A stretch of 64,000 bases of DNA, taken from the NCBI RefSeq assembly GCF_000308875.1, contig NZ_BAGL01000066.1, positions 32,403 to 96,402 of the forward strand. Direction: 5' to 3'. A program made the position numbers and the translations under genes. Positions 59,455 to 64,000 of this stretch are shown here, one piece after another; position 1 is the stretch's first letter, and each line of letters opens with the position of its first letter. Source of the stretch: Nocardia transvalensis NBRC 15921 (GTDB lineage: Bacteria > Actinomycetota > Actinomycetes > Mycobacteriales > Mycobacteriaceae). The notes below the pieces were generated by a model. That model was not told the origin of the DNA. It was given only the letters and a program-made list of their open reading frames with translations, and did not search any database.

Positions 59455-60969
59455 TCAGCGAGATGAGCGCCGCCCCAACGGAACTCGCAGCACCGCATCC
59501 GTGCCGATATCCGCGCCGGGGTGTAAACCGATCGAGCCGCCCAGTTCCGCGGTCACCAGTGTGCGGACGATCTGCAGACCCAGGCGGTCGGAGCCCTCGA
59601 GGCTGAACCCGTCGGGCAGGCCGCGGCCGTCGTCGCTGATGATGACGTCCAGCCAGCGGGCCGACCGCTCGGAACGGATTGTCACCGTACCGTTCTCGCC
59701 CGCGTCGAAGGCGTGCTCGATGGCGTTCTGAACCAGTTCGGTCAGGACCATCACCAGCGGGGTCGCGCGCTCGGCGGAGAACACGCCGAGCGAGCCGGCG
59801 CGGCGCACCTTGATCCGCGCGGTGTGCACGGTCGCCACATCGGCCATGATCGGCAGCAGCCGGTCCACGACCTCGTCGAGATCGACCTCCTCGTCCACCG
59901 ACATCGACAGCATCTCGTGCACCGAGGCGATCGAGGTGACCCGGCGCACCGATTCGGTCAGGGCCAGCCGCGCCTCCTCGTTCTCGGTGCGGCGGGCCTG
60001 TAAACGCAGCAGCGCGGCCACCGTCTGGAGGTTGTTCTTCACCCGGTGGTGGATCTCGCGAATGGTCGCGTCCTTGGACAGCAGCGCCCGGTCGCGGCGC
60101 TTGACCTCGGTGACGTCGCGCACCAGCACCGCGGCGCCGGCGAGTTCACCGTGCGGCCGCAGGACGAGGGTGCGCAGCAGGACGGTGGCCCCGCGCGCCT
60201 CGACCTCCATCCGCCGCCCGGACTTGCCCGCGAGCGCGGCCTGGATGTCGTTGACCACCTCCTGCGCGTCGAACGGGTCGGTGATCAGCGAGCGCGTGGT
60301 CTGCGACAGATCCTGTCCGGCCAGCTCGCTCTGCAGGCCCATGCGGTGGTAGGCGGACAGCGCGTTCGGGCTGGCGTAGGCGACGAGGCCCTCGGTGTCG
60401 ATGCGGATGAATCCGTCACCGGCGCGGGGACTGGAGTGCGAGCCCGTGCGGTCCTCGAGGGTCGGGAAGGTGCCGTCGGCGATCATCTGGCACAGGTCGT
60501 CCGCGCAGGCCATATAGGCGTGTTCGAGGGTGCCGCGGATCTTCGAGCGCTGCACGTCGGTATCGCGGCCGAGTACCGCGATCACGTCGTCGCCCACCCG
60601 GACCGGGATGGCCTCGCGGATGGCGTGCACGGGGGTGGGGTGGTAGACGCCGGTGGACTCGCCGTCGGAATCCACCCGCACGATCTCCCCGGTGAGCAGC
60701 GCCTCGAAGACCTGCGGGTGATCCTCCTTGGAGGCGAGCGTGCCCACCACGTCCTCGGGGTGCACGGTCGCCGCGGTGGTCGGGCGGGCCTGCGCCACGC
60801 ACACCACATCGGCGCCCTCGGCGACGGGTCCGGCCCCGACCCACAGCTGCAGATCCGCGAACGAGAGATCCGACAGCAGTTGCCAATCCCCCACCACCCG
60901 CTGCAGATGATCCACGGCCGCGCCCGGCAGATCGGTGTGCTCGGCCAGCAGATCACTCAGTGTCGACAT
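59455..60969 (-). CDS. pdtaS: Sensor histidine kinase PdtaS
   Basis: 504 residues, soluble. GAF-like domain (about 1-150), PAS domain (about 180-300), HisKA_2 dimerisation domain with phospho-acceptor His in IREIHHRVKNNLQTVAALLR near residue 308, and a HATPase domain (NAIEHAF, DDGRGLPDGF, RLGLQIV). PdtaS signals to the RNA-binding antiterminator PdtaR and in M. tuberculosis responds to NO and copper. PdtaR is not in this window. Convergent with whiB1, which senses NO as well. Confidence 0.93.
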   Translation of the reverse strand: MSTLSDLLAEHTDLPGAAVDHLQRVVGDWQLLSDLSFADLQLWVGAGPVAEGADVVCVAQARPTTAATVHPEDVVGTLASKEDHPQVFEALLTGEIVRVDSDGESTGVYHPTPVHAIREAIPVRVGDDVIAVLGRDTDVQRSKIRGTLEHAYMACADDLCQMIADGTFPTLEDRTGSHSSPRAGDGFIRIDTEGLVAYASPNALSAYHRMGLQSELAGQDLSQTTRSLITDPFDAQEVVNDIQAALAGKSGRRMEVEARGATVLLRTLVLRPHGELAGAAVLVRDVTEVKRRDRALLSKDATIREIHHRVKNNLQTVAALLRLQARRTENEEARLALTESVRRVTSIASVHEMLSMSVDEEVDLDEVVDRLLPIMADVATVHTARIKVRRAGSLGVFSAERATPLVMVLTELVQNAIEHAFDAGENGTVTIRSERSARWLDVIISDDGRGLPDGFSLEGSDRLGLQIVRTLVTAELGGSIGLHPGADIGTDAVLRVPLGRRSSR

Positions 60970-60996
60970 CTACCACGCTCCTCGTGCGAACCACCG

Positions 60997-61212
60997 TCAG
61001 GAGATGACGGCGATCACATCGCCTTTCTGCAGCACCTGGCCCGGCTCGACGTTGATGGAGGTCACGGTGCCGTCGGCCTCGGCCACGACGGGGATCTCCA
61101 TCTTCATCGATTCCAGCATCACCAGGGTGTCACCCTCGCGCACCGTCGCGCCCTCCTTCGCGACGATCTCGTAGACGGTCGACACCATCTCGGCGACCAC
61201 TTCCTCGGCCAT
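60997..61212 (-). CDS. Biotinyl/lipoyl-attachment protein TB7.3
   Basis: 71 residues from ATG 61212, the length of mycobacterial TB7.3. A single biotinyl domain: VYEIVAKEG, TLVMLESMKMEIPVVAEADG with the modified Lys of ESMKM, and GDVIAVIS at the end. It carries biotin, probably as a small carrier for an acyl-CoA carboxylase. It lies 27 bp upstream of pdtaS in the same direction. Corresponds to Rv3221c. Confidence 0.93.
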   Translation of the reverse strand: MAEEVVAEMVSTVYEIVAKEGATVREGDTLVMLESMKMEIPVVAEADGTVTSINVEPGQVLQKGDVIAVIS

Positions 61213-61272
61213 GACACCCTCTCGATCGATCGGCACTGCTCGGGCCGTACATCCGGTGGACGTACAAGCCAA

Positions 61273-61917
61273 TCACACCGGCCGCTCGGACGTGCCGTCA
61301 GATTCGAGAACGGCGACTCCCGGACCCTCGAGATCGGCCAGGGCGATCCGCCGTCCCGAGACGGCCAGCAACAGGGCGAGTACGGGTCCGCGCACCTCCG
61401 GCCCGTCGCCGAGGGACAGCTCGGTATCGACCGCCACCAGGCGGATCCCGGAGACCAGTTCCTTGGCCCCGCCCAGCGACGCCGAGGTGCGGGTCTGCAG
61501 GCGCAGGGCCCTGACCACGGCTTCCGTCGGGTAGGCGCGCGAGATTCCCAAGGGGCGGCGGATGTCCTCGCCGTGCACGATCTCCTCGACGAACCGGCTG
61601 TCGAGGGGCGCCGGGGGCGTCGACCGCCGCGTCGCCACCGATCGCAGCCGCCGCAGCGTCTCCGCCGGTGTGGCGCCGCGGGCGCGCTCTATCCCGCGCG
61701 CGTTCTGGCGATGGAAGTCGAACCGCGCGCGAATCATGCCGGCCACGAATCCGAGTCGCGTCGTGCGAGCGGTCTCGGCGAGATGAGCGGCCACATCGTG
61801 CACGGTCCACCCGTCGCACAGCGAGGGCACGTCCCACCGCTCGTCCTCGATCCGGGCGAGATCCTCGATCAGCGCCGCCCGCTCCGCGTGCACGATCGGC
61901 CAGACGTCGCTGCTCAC
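61273..61917 (-). CDS. Mycothiol-dependent maleylpyruvate isomerase-like protein
   Basis: 214 residues from a GTG. DinB/MDMPI four-helix fold: WDVPSLCDGWTVHDVAAHLAE near residue 28 with His residues for metal, a distal metal ligand in RFVEEIVHGEDIRRPLG, and a C-terminal sterol-carrier-like part (about 145-205). Family members use mycothiol as cofactor for isomerisation or transfer. Substrate unknown. It lies upstream of TB7.3 on the same strand. Confidence 0.8.
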   Translation of the reverse strand: MSSDVWPIVHAERAALIEDLARIEDERWDVPSLCDGWTVHDVAAHLAETARTTRLGFVAGMIRARFDFHRQNARGIERARGATPAETLRRLRSVATRRSTPPAPLDSRFVEEIVHGEDIRRPLGISRAYPTEAVVRALRLQTRTSASLGGAKELVSGIRLVAVDTELSLGDGPEVRGPVLALLLAVSGRRIALADLEGPGVAVLESDGTSERPV

Positions 61918-61929
61918 AGCCCCACCTTC

Positions 61930-62046
61930 GTTCCCGCGTTGTTCCCGCGTTCACGACTCCCCTGTTCTCGCGTCCACGACCGCACCGTTGTTCCCGCGTC
62001 CATGCCTCTACCTCTGTTCCCGCATTCGTGCTTTCTGCTCTGTTCA
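61930..62046. repeat. Tandem array with GTTCCCGCGT core
   Basis: Core copies start at 61930, 61941, 61964, 61990, 62016 and 62042; the last four intervals are 23, 26, 26 and 26 bp. Units are degenerate. It lies between two same-strand genes. Confidence 0.8.
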
Positions 62047-62080
62047 GTCGGGACGGGATTCGGGGCGGGAACTCATCGGC

Positions 62081-62542
62081 TCAGTCGAGGCAGAACTCGT
62101 TGCCCTCCGGATCGGCCATGACGATATGCCCCGCGTCCATCGGCGGTACGGGCTCGTAGCGCTGAATCCGCTTGGCGCCCAACGCTATCAGCCGCTCGCA
62201 CTCGGACTCCAGCGCCGCCATCCGTTCGTCCCCGCGGAGTCCGGGCGCCGCGCGGACGTCGAGGTGGACGCGATTCTTGACGACCTTGTCCTCGGGCACC
62301 CGCTGAAAGAACACACGCGGACCGCGCCCGTCCGGGTCTTCGATGGCCGAGCGCGAATTGCGTTCCTGCTCGGGAACGCCGATCCGCGCGAGGAAATCGT
62401 CCCAGGCGGCCAGCGGATCCGCGCCCGGAGGCAGGTCGATTCCGGGCGGGCCGGGATGGATGTACCCCAGCACCTCCCGCCAGAAGATCGACACCGCCCG
62501 CGGGTCGTGGGCGTCGAAGGTGACCTGGAATTCGCGGCTCAT
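62081..62542 (-). CDS. VOC (glyoxalase_6) protein
   Basis: 153 residues from ATG 62542. One glyoxalase-like domain: FQVTFDAHDPRAVSIFWREVLGY, RVFFQRVPEDKVVKNRVHLDV, and MADPEGNEFCLD at the end, the common actinobacterial pattern. Its start overlaps the DinB gene stop as ATGA, so the two are co-translated. Confidence 0.82.
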   Translation of the reverse strand: MSREFQVTFDAHDPRAVSIFWREVLGYIHPGPPGIDLPPGADPLAAWDDFLARIGVPEQERNSRSAIEDPDGRGPRVFFQRVPEDKVVKNRVHLDVRAAPGLRGDERMAALESECERLIALGAKRIQRYEPVPPMDAGHIVMADPEGNEFCLD

Positions 62543-63126
62543 CGGAGTTCTCCGTTCGTCTCGAGGTGGGTGTGCAGGTAGAGGTCGCGCAGCAGGCAGA
62601 CCTCCGACAGATGGTGGATCAGCTCCCGGTGGATGTGCAGCACCAGGTCGGCCATGGCCAGTTCGGGATAGGGCTCTTTGTCTCCGACCGGAACCCGCAA
62701 CCCGTCCTCGCCGAGGTCGCGGACCCCGGCCAGCCAGACGTCGAGCTGGGTCTCGAGCTGGTCTAGCGCGGCGCCCGCGGTGGTCGCGTACTCCCACGTG
62801 TCGTACGACGCGGCCGGCGCGCCGAAATGCGCGGCGTTGCGCATGGCGAGGACGCCGACGATCACATGGCCGAGCCGCCAAGCGATCGTGGTGAACGGCG
62901 CGGGCGCCGGCTGGGGGAATGCGAAATCGATGGTGTGGTCACCGGCGCCCGCCTGCATCTGTGCCGTGGAAGCGCCGCGCGGTCGCACGCTCCAGAAGTC
63001 CGGTACCGGCGACCAGAAGTACTCGTCGTCGGTGAGGCCGTCGAGCCGGGCGCGGAGCTGGTTGTTCCAGTGGAACTCCCACTGATCGCGCAGGCTCCGA
63101 TTCCACGTGAATTCGTCTGTGTCCAT
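62539..63126 (-). CDS. DinB-like protein
   Basis: 195 residues from ATG 63126. DinB_2 four-helix fold with the three metal His: TIAWRLGHVIVGVLA, and HIHRELIHHLSEVCLLRDLY near residue 170. Aromatic-rich N-terminus (EFTWNRSLRDQWEFHWNNQ). Proteins of this class are thiol-dependent transferases or of unknown role. First gene of a DinB-VOC pair divergent from a WYL regulator. Confidence 0.82.
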   Translation of the reverse strand: MDTDEFTWNRSLRDQWEFHWNNQLRARLDGLTDDEYFWSPVPDFWSVRPRGASTAQMQAGAGDHTIDFAFPQPAPAPFTTIAWRLGHVIVGVLAMRNAAHFGAPAASYDTWEYATTAGAALDQLETQLDVWLAGVRDLGEDGLRVPVGDKEPYPELAMADLVLHIHRELIHHLSEVCLLRDLYLHTHLETNGELR

Positions 63127-63146
63127 AGGGCACAGCCTGGCACCCC

Positions 63147-63169
63147 TAGCGGACAGTATCGGTCCGCTA
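63147..63169. promoter_or_regulatory. Operator palindrome between DinB and WYL genes
   Basis: TAGCGGAC (63147-63154), spacer AGTATCG, GTCCGCTA (63162-63169): 8-bp perfect arms in a 62-bp divergent gap. It is probably bound by the WYL regulator. Confidence 0.65.
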
Positions 63170-63188
63170 TCTCTGGCACAGTGGTCGT

Positions 63189-64000
63189 ATGAGCGTGGCG
63201 AGCGGCGAGGAGCGGGGCACCACCGAACGAGTGCTGACACTGCTCGGACTGCTCCAGCAACGCCGGGTGTGGACCGGTCCCGAACTCGCCGGCCGGCTGG
63301 GCGTCACATCGCGCACCGTCCGGCGCGACGTCGAGCGGCTGCGTGCGCTCGGCTATCCCATCCAGGCCGGTCAGGGCGTCGGCGGCGGGTATCAGCTGGC
63401 GCCGGGACGGGAGCTGCCGCCGCTGCTGCTCGACGACGAGGAGGCGATCGCGACCGCGGTCTCGCTGCTGGCGGGGGCGGGCGGCGCGGTCACCGGGACC
63501 GGCGACGCCGCGCTGCGGGCGCTGGCCAAACTCGACCGGGTGCTGCCCGTGCGGCTGCGGCACGAGGTGCGAGCGCTGTCGGGCTCGGTGGAATCCTTCG
63601 GCGCGGATCACGCGCCCGTCGATCCGGGAACCCTCATGACGTTGGCCCGCGCCTGCCGCGACGAGGTCGAGGCCGAGTTCGACTACCCGTCGAACAATCC
63701 GCCGCGCCGGCGCCGGGTCGAGCCGTATCGCCTGATCGCCTCCGGCCGGCGCTGGTACCTGCTCGCCTACGATCTGGACCGCGACGACTGGCGCAGCTTC
63801 CGGGTGGACAGGATGACCGAGATCGGCACGCGGACCTGGCATTTCCGGCCGCGCGCGGTGCCCGACGCGGCGGCCTACGTCCAGGAGGGCGTGGCGAGCC
63901 GGGTCTATCCGAAACGCGCGCGCTTCCTCGTCCACGCCCCCGCGGAGACCGTGCGCGTGCAGATTCCGGCGCAGGCGGCCGTGGTGCGATCGCGTGACGA
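63189..64000 (+). CDS. YafY-type HTH/WYL regulator, C-terminus missing
   Basis: The first 270 codons are in the window; the gene continues past its end. N-terminal HTH_11 (ERVLTLLGLLQQRRVWTGPE, LAGRLGVTSRTVRRDVERLR at about 13-53), then the WYL domain (RRVEPYRLIASGRRWYLLAYDLDRDDWRSFRVDRM near 176-212). WYL domains sense nucleotides or small ligands; actinomycete members often repress adjacent genes. Divergent from the DinB-VOC pair with an 8-bp-arm palindrome between. Confidence 0.88.
   Translation, partial: MSVASGEERGTTERVLTLLGLLQQRRVWTGPELAGRLGVTSRTVRRDVERLRALGYPIQAGQGVGGGYQLAPGRELPPLLLDDEEAIATAVSLLAGAGGAVTGTGDAALRALAKLDRVLPVRLRHEVRALSGSVESFGADHAPVDPGTLMTLARACRDEVEAEFDYPSNNPPRRRRVEPYRLIASGRRWYLLAYDLDRDDWRSFRVDRMTEIGTRTWHFRPRAVPDAAAYVQEGVASRVYPKRARFLVHAPAETVRVQIPAQAAVVRSRD

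Overview
The window reads as chromosomal DNA of a high-GC, mycolic-acid-bearing actinomycete, most likely a Nocardia or close relative (inference). Markers include AdnA/AdnB, MoeZ, WhiB1, PdtaS, the 71-residue biotinyl protein TB7.3, an antigen-85-type mycolyltransferase, a GntR and a TetR regulator, heavy use of GTG starts, and ATGA/GTGA stop-start overlaps inside operons. No transposase, integrase, tRNA, rRNA or CRISPR array was found.

Layout. The two ends form a backbone that, as I recall the Mycobacterium tuberculosis H37Rv map, follows Rv3201c-Rv3221c. Left part (1-6313): adnB (cut by the window edge), adnA, a PhoU protein, a small I78-type inhibitor, lipV and an alkyltransferase-like DNA-repair protein. 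Right part (45373-61212): a TIGR02569 protein, moeZ, a DUF3152 metalloprotease, tetR, DUF3107, a ferritin-like protein, an alpha/beta hydrolase, the DEAD-box helicase rhlE, a PQQ-like membrane protein, a histidine phosphatase, a GNAT acetyltransferase, a membrane protein, a lipid kinase, whiB1, pdtaS and TB7.3. The last 3 kb holds a mycothiol-type DinB protein, a VOC protein, a DinB protein and a divergent WYL regulator cut by the window end.

Between these halves, roughly 6.4-45.3 kb, lies an accessory block whose theme is nitrate. It carries a respiratory nitrate reductase operon narGHJI (18890-25782), a fused MobA-MoeA enzyme for the molybdenum cofactor, a nitrate/nitrite assimilation operon narK-nirB-nirD-nnaR-cbiX (41202 down to 34424), and a second narK (43649-45133). 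NarG needs the Mo-bis-MGD cofactor, NirB needs siroheme (CbiX makes it), and NnaR plus a GlnR-type box ahead of narK should control the set. The block also holds a peptide ABC importer divergent from an arylsulfatase, an acyl-CoA ligase, a Tat-exported purple acid phosphatase-like enzyme, a mycolyltransferase-like protein, VOC proteins, an MmyB-type regulator with a divergent aldo/keto reductase, and a GntR regulator divergent from an MFS transporter.

Regulatory DNA visible by eye: two full matches to the KstR-type motif TnnAACnnGTTnnA (ahead of an epoxide-hydrolase-like gene and of the acyl-CoA ligase), a GlnR-type box ahead of narK, two CRP-type sites ahead of whiB1, palindromic operators in two divergent promoters, and several very strong hairpin terminators.

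The least expected content is repetitive. A roughly 23-27 bp hairpin with a conserved asymmetric loop (CGCTTTTG type) occurs seven times, always between genes and usually right after stop codons. At several loci it caps an array of degenerate 21-26 bp tandem units. A 58-bp intergenic sequence is duplicated 46 kb apart, and nirB ends in three nearly identical in-frame 75-bp repeats encoding a His/Asp-rich tail.
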